Below are positions 19,589 through 26,631 of a DNA stretch of 64,000 nucleotides, piece by piece (positions within the stretch are counted from its first letter, which is position 1; every line of letters begins with the position of its first letter). The notes beneath the pieces are model-generated. The model did no database searches. It saw nothing but the letters and a program-made list of their open reading frames with translations, and was not told where the DNA came from. Made by a program: the position numbers and the translations under genes. Source of the DNA: Salinilacustrithrix flava (GTDB taxonomy: Bacteria > Actinomycetota > Acidimicrobiia > Acidimicrobiales > Salinilacustritrichaceae); contig JAMYFF010000001.1 of assembly GCA_024128875.1 (NCBI GenBank), positions 868,001-932,000 on the forward strand. The letters run 5' to 3'.

Positions 19589-19634
19589 GTTCTGGCAGCG
19601 ACCACGGAACGCGTTCCGCAGTCGCTGCCAGAAC
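19589..19634. repeat. CTGGCAG palindrome family, complete element (type B)
   Basis: Perfect 14-bp arms GTTCTGGCAGCGAC (19589-19602) and GTCGCTGCCAGAAC (19621-19634), with a second nested palindrome CGGAACGCGTTCCG at 19605-19618. It lies between two codirectional genes, so it could terminate the upstream transcript or be a mobile-type repeat. Confidence 0.75.
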
Positions 19635-19658
19635 TCGCTGCGCTGGCAGACTCCCGCC

Positions 19659-20297
19659 GTGACGCTGGAGACCCCCGACGAGCGATGGGACGCCGCCCTC
19701 GACGCCGTCGGCGCCGTGGCCGGCGACCGGGTCGCGGCCTACGCCGACCTGGTCGAGCGCCACCGTGCCCCGGGCCGCCACCACCACGTCCTGGCCCACA
19801 CCTCCGGGGTCGTCGACGCCGTGCTCGCCATCCACGGCAACGGTGACGACTGGGCCACCACCGTGCTCGCCGCCTGGTACCACGACGCCGTCTACGACCC
19901 GACCGCGCCGGCCGGCGCCAACGAGGGCTCGTCCGCGGTGCTGGCCCGCCGGACGCTCGAATCGATGGGAGCGTCCCTCACCGCCGTCGGCGAGGTCTGC
20001 CGGCTGGTCTGCCTCACCGCCGACCACGATCCCCTGCCGGGCGACCGCAACGGGGCCCTGCTCTGCGACGCCGACCTCGCCGTGCTGGCCAGCGACGAGG
20101 ACGGCTACGTGGCCTACGCGACGGCGGTGCGCCAGGAGTACGCGCACGTCGACGACGACGCCTGGCGCGCCGGACGACGAGCCGTGCTGCGCTCCTTCCT
20201 CGACCGGCCCCGCATCTTCCGCACCATCGTCGGTCGGGAGCGCTGGGAGGCCCGGGCCCGCATCAACATCTCCTCCGAGCTCGCGTCCCTCGGCTGA
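19659..20297 (+). CDS. HD-domain metal-dependent phosphohydrolase-like protein
   Basis: 212 aa. Histidine/aspartate ligands are seen in GRHHHVLAHTSGV, AAWYHDAVYD and LTADHD with CDADLAVLAS, the pattern of the predicted HD phosphohydrolase family (YfbR/COG4339-like). The substrate is not known; a nucleotide or other phosphoester is likely. Start GTG 19659 has a CAGACT hexamer 6 nt upstream, the same weak -10 variant as at 3761. Convergent with the DUF4031 gene across a strong palindrome. Confidence 0.82.
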   Translation: MTLETPDERWDAALDAVGAVAGDRVAAYADLVERHRAPGRHHHVLAHTSGVVDAVLAIHGNGDDWATTVLAAWYHDAVYDPTAPAGANEGSSAVLARRTLESMGASLTAVGEVCRLVCLTADHDPLPGDRNGALLCDADLAVLASDEDGYVAYATAVRQEYAHVDDDAWRAGRRAVLRSFLDRPRIFRTIVGRERWEARARINISSELASLG

Positions 20298-20300
20298 TCC

Positions 20301-20365
20301 CGCCGCGACACCACAACTGCCAGTTCCACGAAGGCGTTCTGGCAGTTGTGGTGTCGTGCGCGGCG
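20301..20365. repeat. CTGGCAG palindrome family, complete element (type A); probable bidirectional terminator
   Basis: Perfect 18-bp arms CGACACCACAACTGCCAG (20306-20323) and CTGGCAGTTGTGGTGTCG (20339-20356) with a 15-nt loop; the stem can extend through CGCCG/CGGCG outside. Sits exactly between two convergent stop codons. It is the best-formed member of the type A family. Confidence 0.8.
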
Positions 20366-20366
20366 G

Positions 20367-20615
20367 TCAGCGCTTGCGGAGTCCGGCAGCCCGCAGTCGA
20401 CGGACCAGGACCCGGGCGTCGACCGCCTCGGCCCCGAGCGCGATCGCCTCGTCGCGGATGTGGGCGGGCACGTCGTAGTGGTCGCCCTGGAACGCCCGGC
20501 GGGGGATGCCGAGGCGGTCGGCGAACTCGTGCAGCTCGTCGTAGGACTCGTCCGACACCAGGTGGGCCCAGCGCATGCCCCGCCACGGCCAGATCGCCTG
20601 GTCGACCAGGATCAC
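20367..20615 (-). CDS. DUF4031 domain-containing protein
   Basis: 82 aa small conserved protein. MILVDQAIWPWRGMRWAHLVSDESYDELHEFADRLGIPRRAFQGDHYDVP matches the DUF4031 pattern (WAHLxSD, a LG(I/V)...F.GDHYD(V/I)P). No known function. GTG start 14 bp after the larC stop, so probably the third gene of a larB-larC-DUF4031 operon. Confidence 0.8.
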   Translation of the reverse strand: MILVDQAIWPWRGMRWAHLVSDESYDELHEFADRLGIPRRAFQGDHYDVPAHIRDEAIALGAEAVDARVLVRRLRAAGLRKR

Positions 20616-20629
20616 GGGAGGAGGAGCAC

Positions 20630-21853
20630 TCAGGCGGGCTCGTCGGGGGAGAAGTCCGGGTCGGCCGGGTGCGGCACGCGCTGGCGCCGGCGGGCGGCCT
20701 CCTCGGCCAGCGACACGACCTCCCGCAGCGGCCGGCCGGTGCGCTTGGCGACCTCGGCGGCGTCGTCGTGCTCCACCTTGGTGCGAGCTGGCGTGACCTT
20801 GATGCGGACCGGGTGGCCGTCGACGTCGACGGAGTCGAAGTGGCGGGCGGTGGGCCAGCGGTCGACCGGGCGGGACCGGACGCCGAGCGAGCCGGTCTCG
20901 GTGGTGAGCACCGCGCTGAGCGCCGGCGCCAGGGCCTGGTCTGCGAGCACGTTGACCACGTGGCCGGGGCGGCCCTTCTTCATGATGATCGGCGTGAGCC
21001 AGGCGTCGGCCGCGCCGGCCTCCATGAGCTGGGCGATGGCGTGGGCGAGCTGCTCGCCGGTGGCGTCGTCGACGTTGACGGCGAGCTCGACCATGGGCTG
21101 GCCGTCGCCGGTGCCGGTCGGGTCGGCCACGGTGGCGTCACCGAGCACCAGCTGCACGGCGTTGACCCGCTCCGCCAGCTCTCGCGTCCCGGCCCCGTAG
21201 CCCGAACCGACGATGGTCATCGCCGGCATCGGGCCCCAACCACCGACCAGGGCCCGCAGCAGCGCCGCACCCGTCGGGGTGGTCAGCTCCACCCCCACGT
21301 CGACGTGGGTGACCGGGGCGCCGGCGAGCAGGGCCACGACGGCCGGCGCGGGCACCGGGATCGTGCCGTGGGCCGACCGGGTCGTGCCGACCCCGGTGGC
21401 GACGGGGCCTGCCAGCACGAGGTCGACGCCGAGCAGCTCGAGGGCGGCGCAGGTGCCGACGACGTCGACGATGGCGTCGTGACCGCCGACCTCGTGGAGG
21501 TGGACGTGGTCGGGGTGCTCGCCGTGGAGGCCGGCCTCGGCCTCGGCCAGCGCCCGGAAGGTGGCCACGGCCCGGGACCGCACGCGCTCGGGCAGCCGGG
21601 AGCGCTCGACCAGGGCGATGATGTCGCCGGCGGACCGGGCGTGGGCGTCGTCGGACACCTCGACGACGGCGTGGGTGGCCTGCAGCCCGCCCCGCAGGAC
21701 CCGCTCGGTGCGCAGGGTCCACCCCGGGACGTCGAGGCCGGCGAGCATCGAGCGGACCTCGCCGAGGTCGGCGCCGGCGTCGATGCAGGCCCCGAGCGCC
21801 ATGTCGCCGGCGATGCCGGAGAACGCGTGGAACCAGGCGATGCGCTCGCTCAT
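20630..21853 (-). CDS. larC: Nickel-pincer cofactor biosynthesis protein LarC (Ni insertion)
   Basis: 407 aa in a single frame; in some species LarC is made from two frames by ribosomal frameshifting. LarC inserts Ni(II) into the pyridinium dithiocarboxylate nucleotide using CTP. MSERIAWFHAFSGIAGDMALGACIDAGAD is the family opening; the His-rich metal region is H110, H113, H116, H118, H120 and H125 (HVHLHEVGGHD); the C-terminal LarC2-like half has PIIMKKGRPGHVV and IKVTPARTKVEHDD. ATG 21853 is 10 bp after the larB stop. LarA and LarE are not in this window. Confidence 0.9.
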   Translation of the reverse strand: MSERIAWFHAFSGIAGDMALGACIDAGADLGEVRSMLAGLDVPGWTLRTERVLRGGLQATHAVVEVSDDAHARSAGDIIALVERSRLPERVRSRAVATFRALAEAEAGLHGEHPDHVHLHEVGGHDAIVDVVGTCAALELLGVDLVLAGPVATGVGTTRSAHGTIPVPAPAVVALLAGAPVTHVDVGVELTTPTGAALLRALVGGWGPMPAMTIVGSGYGAGTRELAERVNAVQLVLGDATVADPTGTGDGQPMVELAVNVDDATGEQLAHAIAQLMEAGAADAWLTPIIMKKGRPGHVVNVLADQALAPALSAVLTTETGSLGVRSRPVDRWPTARHFDSVDVDGHPVRIKVTPARTKVEHDDAAEVAKRTGRPLREVVSLAEEAARRRQRVPHPADPDFSPDEPA

Positions 21854-21863
21854 GCCGGACCCT

Positions 21864-22646
21864 TCACGCCTTGACCGACCGGCGGTCCATGGTGCCGAGG
21901 AGCCGAAGCGCGGCGCACGCTGCGCCGTAGCCGTTGTCGATGCCGACCACGGTGACGCCGGCGGCGCAGGAGGACAGCATGGCGAGCAGCGCGGTGACGC
22001 CCTCGAACGACGATCCGTAGCCGACCGAGGTGGGCACGGCGACGACCGGTGCGCCGGTGATGCCGCCGACCAAGGAGGCCAGCGCGCCCTCCATGCCGGC
22101 GACCACGACCACGACGTCGGCCTCGGCCACGTCGTCGACCGAGCCCAGCAGGCGGTGCACGCCGGCCACCCCCACGTCGTTGAGGCGCTGGGCGGCCACG
22201 CCGTGGGCGGCGAGCACGGCCGCGCACTCGTCGGCGACGGACAGGTCGGCGGTGCCGGCGGCGGCGACGACGACCCGGAAGCGGGCGTCGGGTTCGGCGG
22301 CCCGCCAGATGACGGTGTCGCCGACCCGATCGCCGTCGGGGTTGGCGGCCAGGGCCGCGCTCGCCTGGGCCTCGTCGACCCGGGTGAGCAGGACGGGACG
22401 GGCGGCGCCGGTGGAGTCCGCACCCACGGACAGCAGCTCGGTCACGATCGCGGCGCACTGCTCGGGTGTCTTGCCCGGCCCGTAGACGGCCTCGGCCAGG
22501 CCCTGGCGCAGCGCCCGGTGGTGGTCGACCCGGGCGTGCCCGAGGTCGGCGAAGGGGAGGCGGCGCAGGCGGGTGACCGCGGCATCCGGATCGACGCGAC
22601 CGGCAGCGACGTCGTCGAGAAGCTCCCGCAGGGTGTGGGCGTCCAC
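21864..22646 (-). CDS. larB: Nickel-pincer cofactor biosynthesis protein LarB (NaAD carboxylase/hydrolase)
   Basis: 260 aa. LarB carboxylates the pyridinium ring of nicotinic acid adenine dinucleotide and cleaves the phosphoanhydride, the first step to the nickel-pincer cofactor. The C-terminal PurE-like domain reads VVVAAAGTADLSVADECAAVL, VAGMEGALASLVGG, VAVPTSVGYGSSFEGVTALLAMLSSCAAGVTVVGIDNGYGAA. Start GTG 22646 (VDAHTLRELLDDVAAGRVDPD) gives a standard length; the longer frame upstream is antisense to pheA. First gene of the lar operon. Confidence 0.9.
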   Translation of the reverse strand: MDAHTLRELLDDVAAGRVDPDAAVTRLRRLPFADLGHARVDHHRALRQGLAEAVYGPGKTPEQCAAIVTELLSVGADSTGAARPVLLTRVDEAQASAALAANPDGDRVGDTVIWRAAEPDARFRVVVAAAGTADLSVADECAAVLAAHGVAAQRLNDVGVAGVHRLLGSVDDVAEADVVVVVAGMEGALASLVGGITGAPVVAVPTSVGYGSSFEGVTALLAMLSSCAAGVTVVGIDNGYGAACAALRLLGTMDRRSVKA

Positions 22647-22651
22647 CGCCC

Positions 22652-22657
22652 TATCCT
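22652..22657 (+). promoter_or_regulatory. -10 hexamer TATCCT, pheA
   Basis: Eight nt before GTG 22666, in the 19-bp gap between divergent larB and pheA starts. Confidence 0.5.
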
Positions 22658-22665
22658 GGCCCGTC

Positions 22666-23640
22666 GTGACCGGATCCGACACGTCTGCGACCCGTCCCGC
22701 CGCCGATGGCCGGGGTCGCATCGCGTTCCTCGGACCCGAGGGCACCTTCAGCGAGCAGGCGATGCTCACCCAGCCCGACTACGCCGCGATGGAGCTGGTG
22801 CCCTGCGGGACCATCACCGACGTCCTCCACGCGGTGACGTCCGGCGACGTCGAGATCGGGTTCGTCCCGATCGAGAACGCCATCGAGGGTTCGGTCAACA
22901 TCACCCTCGACGCCCTCATCTTCGACCACGAGCTGCGGATGCAGCGCGAGGTGGTCATCCCCATCGTCATGTGCCTGCTCGCCCCGGCCGGCGTGGGTCT
23001 CGGCGACATCGAGCGCATCGTGTCGATCCCCGTGGCCACGGCCCAGTGCCGCGGCTTCCTGCGCGAGCAGCTCCCCCGCGTCGAGCACGTGCCGACCAAC
23101 TCCACGGCGCTGGCCGCGCAGATCGTGGCCGGGGAGGCCGACGGGCGCTCGGCGGCCATCGGCACGTCGCTCGCCGGCAAGGTCAACGGGCTCGAGGTGC
23201 TGGCCGAGGACATCGAGGACCACCGGGGCAACGAGACGCGCTTCGTCGCGGTCACCCGGGGCGGCGTCCCCGCCCCCACCGGCCACGACAAGACCACGAT
23301 CGTGGTGTTCCAGCGCGCCGACCGTCCCGGCTCGCTCCTGTCGATCCTCCAGGAGTTCGCGGCCCGGGCCATCAACCTGACCCGCCTCGAGAGCCGCCCG
23401 ACCAAGCGGGGCCTCGGCGACTACTGCTTCATCATCGACCTCGAGGGCCACGTCGGCGACGAGCTGGTGGCCGACGCGCTCCGCGACCTCAAGTCCAAGA
23501 ACGAAGACGTGCTCTTCCTGGGCAGCTACACCGCCGCCGGCGAGACGGCACCCCGCGTGCGCCGCGAGGCCGAGGTCGCCTGGCGGGAGGCCAACGACTG
23601 GGTCCAGGCCCTGCGCGCCGAGATCCCACCCTCCACCTGA
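22666..23640 (+). CDS. pheA: Prephenate dehydratase
   Basis: 324 aa. Converts prephenate to phenylpyruvate in phenylalanine synthesis. The catalytic domain opens with RIAFLGPEGTFSEQAML and contains IENAIEGSVNITLDAL and the substrate stretch PTNSTALAAQIVAG, IGTSLAGKVNGL; the ACT domain follows (TTIVVFQRADRPGSLLSILQEFAARAINLTRLESRPTKRGLGDYCFIIDL), whose ESRP motif gives allosteric phenylalanine control. No chorismate mutase domain is fused. GTG start; divergent from larB. Confidence 0.95.
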   Translation: MTGSDTSATRPAADGRGRIAFLGPEGTFSEQAMLTQPDYAAMELVPCGTITDVLHAVTSGDVEIGFVPIENAIEGSVNITLDALIFDHELRMQREVVIPIVMCLLAPAGVGLGDIERIVSIPVATAQCRGFLREQLPRVEHVPTNSTALAAQIVAGEADGRSAAIGTSLAGKVNGLEVLAEDIEDHRGNETRFVAVTRGGVPAPTGHDKTTIVVFQRADRPGSLLSILQEFAARAINLTRLESRPTKRGLGDYCFIIDLEGHVGDELVADALRDLKSKNEDVLFLGSYTAAGETAPRVRREAEVAWREANDWVQALRAEIPPST

Positions 23641-23643
23641 CGT

Positions 23644-23676
23644 CGCCACTGGTGCTCGTGCACCACCGGGGTGGCG
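23644..23676 (+). terminator. Hairpin after pheA
   Basis: Nested stem CGCCAC-TGGTGC-tcgt-GCACCA...GTGGCG beginning 4 bp after the pheA stop. No U-tract; terminator function is inferred from position. Confidence 0.5.
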
Positions 23677-23780
23677 CACGGGACACGGGCTACGGGTGAC
23701 CCGAGGCTCTGTCGCCGGGTTCTCGGATCTGGGCACGATCCTTCTTCGAGGCGCCGCAGGGCGCCAGCCGCTGGGAGGGC

Positions 23781-24047
23781 ATGGCGATGGAGCGGGACGC
23801 GCTCGCAGATGTGTGGCTCGACGACGACTGGTGGGACGCGCCTGCGGGCGGCGCCGCAGACGCAGCGATGGTCGACGCCCGTCGCGCCATCCGGTCGCTG
23901 GAGGCATCCGCGGGCGCGCTGGCCCAGGACCGCACGCAGCAGATCCACCTCGGCAAGGCGGTCGGCGTCGTGCTGGTCCTGGTGACCGTCGTCACGCTGA
24001 GCCAGCTCGTGCAGGCCGCGTTCCAGGATCTCGGCCAGGTCCTCTGA
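23781..24047 (+). CDS. Small single-pass membrane protein, unknown
   Basis: 88 aa. A GGGAGG ribosome site lies just before the ATG, which supports a real gene. The N-terminal part is acidic and Trp-rich (DALADVWLDDDWWDAP), followed by a helix and one transmembrane segment near residues 57-79 (HLGKAVGVVLVLVTVVTLSQLVQAA). No family recognised. It ends 74 bp before the sigma factor and could regulate it as a membrane-bound partner, but there is no anti-sigma signature; that is only a guess from position. Confidence 0.6.
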   Translation: MAMERDALADVWLDDDWWDAPAGGAADAAMVDARRAIRSLEASAGALAQDRTQQIHLGKAVGVVLVLVTVVTLSQLVQAAFQDLGQVL

Positions 24048-24121
24048 CGGGGAGCCGAGAAACCGACCCGGATCGGAATGGCGACCGGGCCGGGGATGTT
24101 CTTCTTCGTGAGGTGAAGGAC

Positions 24122-24952
24122 ATGAAGGATTCCGTAGGTCAGTACTTGCACGAGATCGGCCAGGTGCCGCTCCTCGATGCCGCCCGGGAGCGGGAGCTCG
24201 CGCAGCGGATCGAGGCCGGTCGGGCCGCCCGGGAGCGGCTCGACGCCGGCGAGGTGGACGTCGAGCTGAAGCGCGCCGCCCGGCTGGGCGCTCGCGCCAA
24301 GGACGAGTTCATCCGGGCCAACCTGCGCCTGGTCGTGAGCCTGGCCAAGCGATACCCCCTGCCGACCGGCATGGAGCTGCTCGACCTGATCCAGGAGGGC
24401 AACCTGGGCCTCGAGCACGCCGTCGACAAGTTCGACTGGCGCAAGGGCTTCAAGTTCTCGACCTACGCCACGTTCTGGATCCGCCAGTCCATCGGTCGGG
24501 CCCTGGACCAGAAGTCCAGCCTGATCCGCCTGCCCGGCGACCGGTCAGCGCAGCTGCGAGCCGCGGTGCGCGCGGCCGACGCCAACGACGTCGAGCTCGA
24601 CGCCGACCTGGCCGAGCTGCAGCGGCTCACGTCGCCGACCAGCCTCGACAAGCCCCTCGGCGACGCCGGCGACGGTGACTTCGGCGACCTCATCGCCGGC
24701 GACGAGCAGGGTCCGGAGGCTGCAGCCGTGCAGCAGCTCCACCAGCAGCTGGTGCTCACCCTCCTCGACGAGCTCAGCCCGCGCTCCCGGACGGCGGTGC
24801 GCCTGCGCCTCGGCCTGGCCGACGGCCGCGAGCGCAGCTTCCGCGAGGTCGGCGAGGAGCTCGGCGTCACGGCCGAGGCCGCTCGCCGGTTGGTGAAGCG
24901 GGCCCTGGACGAGCTGCGCGACGCAGCGCGGGAGCTCGAGCTGGCCGCCTGA
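24122..24952 (+). CDS. Sigma-70 family RNA polymerase sigma factor (RpoD/SigB-like, group 2)
   Basis: 276 aa. Region 1.2 DSVGQYLHEIGQVPLLDAARERELAQRIEAG, region 2 ANLRLVVSLAKRYPLPTGMELLDLIQEGNLGLEHAVDKFDWRKGFKFSTYATFWIRQSIGRAL (promoter -10 recognition), a shortened region 3, and region 4 SPRSRTAVRLRLGLADGRERSFREVGEELGVTAEAARRLVKRALDELR. Region 2.2-2.4 is close to the housekeeping pattern, but there is no region 1.1 and the protein is short, so it is an alternative sigma. ATG 24122 follows AGGTGAAGG; GTG 24113 is also in frame. Confidence 0.9.
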   Translation: MKDSVGQYLHEIGQVPLLDAARERELAQRIEAGRAARERLDAGEVDVELKRAARLGARAKDEFIRANLRLVVSLAKRYPLPTGMELLDLIQEGNLGLEHAVDKFDWRKGFKFSTYATFWIRQSIGRALDQKSSLIRLPGDRSAQLRAAVRAADANDVELDADLAELQRLTSPTSLDKPLGDAGDGDFGDLIAGDEQGPEAAAVQQLHQQLVLTLLDELSPRSRTAVRLRLGLADGRERSFREVGEELGVTAEAARRLVKRALDELRDAARELELAA

Positions 24953-24978
24953 GCAGGCGTCGGTCAGGGAGAGAGGAG

Positions 24979-25063
24979 CGGAGGGGGCGGGATTCGAACC
25001 CGCGGAACCCGAAGGCTCGACGGTTTTCAAGACCGTTCCATTCGTCCGCTCTGGCACCCCTCC
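24979..25063 (-). tRNA. tRNA-Ser (anticodon TGA)
   Basis: On the minus strand the acceptor stem is GGAGGGG/CCCCTCC, anticodon loop CTTGAAA gives UGA, a long variable arm follows (type II, as for serine), and GGTTCGAATCC is the T loop. The CCA end is not encoded. Confidence 0.95.
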
Positions 25064-25101
25064 TGGGATCCGGCAGGCTACCGCGACGCCGCCCGCCCGT
25101 C

Positions 25102-25151
25102 GTTCTGGCCTACATCGGTGACCACCAGGTGGCACGGATGTAGGCCAGAAC
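25102..25151. repeat. Perfect palindrome between the two tRNA-Ser genes
   Basis: Arms GTTCTGGCCTACATC (25102-25116) and GATGTAGGCCAGAAC (25137-25151) are a perfect 15-bp inverted repeat with a 20-nt loop that contains a smaller CCACC/GGTGG pair. The terminal GTTCTGGC is shared with the type B CTGGCAG elements. It may end the upstream tRNA transcript. Confidence 0.75.
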
Positions 25152-25163
25152 CGAGCTCGTTGG

Positions 25164-25252
25164 CGGAGTGGGAGGGATTCGAACCCTCGGAGAGCGTGAA
25201 CCCTCACTTCCTTAGCAGGGAAGCACCTTCGGCCTGACTCGGTCACCACTCC
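25164..25252 (-). tRNA. tRNA-Ser (anticodon GCT)
   Basis: Minus strand: acceptor GGAGTGG/CCACTCC, anticodon loop CTGCTAA gives GCU, long variable arm, T loop GGTTCGAATCC. CCA not encoded. Lies 100 bp upstream of the other tRNA-Ser on the same strand. Confidence 0.95.
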
Positions 25253-25325
25253 AGACGAACGACGGAGGATAGTCCCCTCGGACGGGGACGGCCGAAGGGG
25301 GCGGCCGGGTGTGCCGTTCGCTCCT

Positions 25326-25341
25326 TGTGACCAGGTTCACG
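25326..25341. promoter_or_regulatory. CRP-type binding site (one mismatch)
   Basis: TGTGA-CCAGGT-TCACG matches the CRP consensus TGTGA-N6-TCACA except for the last base, 213 bp before the lysozyme-like gene. CRP controls rpfA in Mycobacterium tuberculosis, a gene with a related type of product. Confidence 0.5.
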
Positions 25342-25349
25342 AACGCCGA

Positions 25350-25390
25350 ATGTTGCATTTCCGTTGCAAACGGCAGAGACTTTGCAACAT
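25350..25390. promoter_or_regulatory. Inverted-repeat cluster with TTGCA half-sites
   Basis: ATGTTGCA (25350-25357) and TGCAACAT (25383-25390) are perfect inverted repeats. Between them CCGTT-GCA-AACGG (25361-25373) is another small palindrome containing TTGCA. The low GC of this 40-bp patch stands out from its surroundings. Confidence 0.5.
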
Positions 25391-25553
25391 CGAACCAGCT
25401 GCTGGTCGCTGAGCGCGCCGCTGCGCACCCGTCCCGGGTCGCCAGCGCGATCGAGCACCGGGGAACCCTCCCCGGACACCGGACCTGCCGCCTTCCCCCC
25501 GATGCCCCTCGCCGGCGTCCAGGCGCGCGCCTGCACCGGCGGAAAGGACCCCC

Positions 25554-26213
25554 ATGTCCAAGACCACCATCCGTGCCGCCGCCGGCCTCGCCATCGCGCT
25601 GAGCCTCGCCGCCTTCACCTGGCCCGCCGCCGGCGCCGACGACGCCGGCCGGTCCGGCCAGGTCGTGCAGACGGCAGCCGCAGACGCCCCGACCGACGTC
25701 GACGGGGTCGCCGTCCGCGACGCCCTCACCGACGTGGGCGATCGGATCGCCGCCGAGGCGGTCGCGGCCCAGGAGGCCCGTGACCTCGAGGTCCTCGCCG
25801 CCGCCATCGAGGCCGAGAACCTGCAGCGCCTCGCCGCCGCGATCGAGGCCGAGAACCTGGCCCGGCTGGCCGCTGCGATCGAGGCGAACGAGGCCCGGGA
25901 GGCCGAGCAGCGCCGTGCCGCAGCCGCCGCCACCGCCCCGGCCGGCTCCCTGGAGGGCATCATCCACCGCCACTTCGGCTCGGCGGCGCCCGCGGCCATC
26001 CGCATCGCGAAGTGCGAGTCCGGCATGAACCCCGGCGCCGTGAGCCCCACCAACGACCACGGCCTGTTCCAGATCAACATCGTGCACCGCGGCCAGTTCG
26101 AGGCCGTCACCGGAGCCCCGTGGTCCTCGGTGTACGACCCCGAGCTGAACACGATCTACGCCCGGCACCTCTACGCCCAGCAGGGCTGGGGCCCCTGGAC
26201 CTGCGCTCGGTGA
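25554..26213 (+). CDS. Secreted lysozyme-like (transglycosylase/Rpf-type) protein
   Basis: 219 aa. A signal peptide covers about residues 1-28 (basic start, hydrophobic core, ending PAAGA). Residues 75-125 form an Ala/Glu-rich helix built from tandem 12-residue repeats LAAAIEAENLQR, probably a coiled spacer. The lysozyme-like domain runs 133-219 with the catalytic Glu155 in AKCESGMNPGAVSPTNDHGLFQI, and Cys154/Cys218 may form a disulfide. It should cleave peptidoglycan outside the cell. A GGAAAGGA site precedes the ATG. Regulation may involve the CRP-like and TTGCA sites upstream. Confidence 0.87.
   Translation: MSKTTIRAAAGLAIALSLAAFTWPAAGADDAGRSGQVVQTAAADAPTDVDGVAVRDALTDVGDRIAAEAVAAQEARDLEVLAAAIEAENLQRLAAAIEAENLARLAAAIEANEAREAEQRRAAAAATAPAGSLEGIIHRHFGSAAPAAIRIAKCESGMNPGAVSPTNDHGLFQINIVHRGQFEAVTGAPWSSVYDPELNTIYARHLYAQQGWGPWTCAR
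25794..25898 (+). repeat. In-frame tandem 36-bp repeats
   Basis: Three copies (third partial) of a 36-bp unit encoding LAAAIEAEN plus three residues inside the lysozyme-like gene; copy number could vary between strains. Confidence 0.7.
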
Positions 26214-26223
26214 GCCCGCGGGC

Positions 26224-26604
26224 TCAGGCCCGGTTCCGCAGCCGGCGCAGCTGGCTGTCCAGGTAGCGACGGGCCCGTCGCTGGCCACCCCGCTCCTCGA
26301 TGGCGGACTCGAGCCGCTCGAGGCTGGCGAGGATGGTGGCCGGTGACGGGTCCCAGCCGCGCGCGGCGCACTCGTCGAGCCACTCCGCCGGCGTCCGGTT
26401 GCCCCGCTGGCGGTTGCAGCGGGCGCACGCCGCCACCTCGTTCTCCAACCACGACGGCCCGCCCTTCACCCGGGGCACGACGTGCTCGGTCGTGGCCCGC
26501 ACCAGGTCGGTGCCGACGTCGCGCCCGCACCAGACGCAGCAGGCCCCGTCGCGCTCGAGGATCTCGGCGAGGCGGTCGCGACGGTTCAGCGGCGGCGGGG
26601 GCAC
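26224..26604 (-). CDS. HNH endonuclease
   Basis: 126 aa. C-V-W-C and C-A-R-C Cys pairs flank TTEHVVPRVKGGPSWLENEVAACARCNRQRGNRTP, the HNH/5-methylcytosine-specific (McrA-like) signature with a structural zinc. Stand-alone, no signal peptide and no partner methylase nearby, so not an evident restriction system; many such small HNH proteins are actinobacterial orphans. GTG 26604 with a TACGAT -10 nine nt upstream that overlaps the -10 of the divergent gluQ gene. Confidence 0.85.
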   Translation of the reverse strand: MPPPPLNRRDRLAEILERDGACCVWCGRDVGTDLVRATTEHVVPRVKGGPSWLENEVAACARCNRQRGNRTPAEWLDECAARGWDPSPATILASLERLESAIEERGGQRRARRYLDSQLRRLRNRA

Positions 26605-26613
26605 GGCAGGGCG

Positions 26614-26623
26614 ATCGTAGGCT
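26614..26623. promoter_or_regulatory. Symmetric divergent -10 pair, HNH / gluQ
   Basis: ATCGTAGGCT contains TAGGCT on plus (26618-26623, 8 nt before ATG 26632) and TACGAT on minus (26619-26614, 9 nt before GTG 26604); the two share the central TA. Confidence 0.55.
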
Positions 26624-26631
26624 CGGCCGCC

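Larger units (their letters stand above)
25253..25553 (+). other. Intergenic leader region of the lysozyme-like gene
   Basis: The only gap of about 300 bp without a gene. It holds a CRP-type palindrome at 25326, an A/T-richer patch with three TTGCA half-sites at 25350-25390, then about 160 bp of GC-rich leader with several possible stems up to a GGAAAGGA ribosome site at 25541. I could not match the leader to a known riboswitch. Confidence 0.6.

Noticed and set aside
25391..25553. Possible c-di-AMP (ydaO-type) riboswitch before the lysozyme-like gene
   Set aside because: GAGCACCGGGGAACCC partly recalls the conserved core, and such riboswitches precede Rpf-like genes, but the GGGGTGAA-type element and the closing stem cannot be found. 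A covariance-model search would decide.
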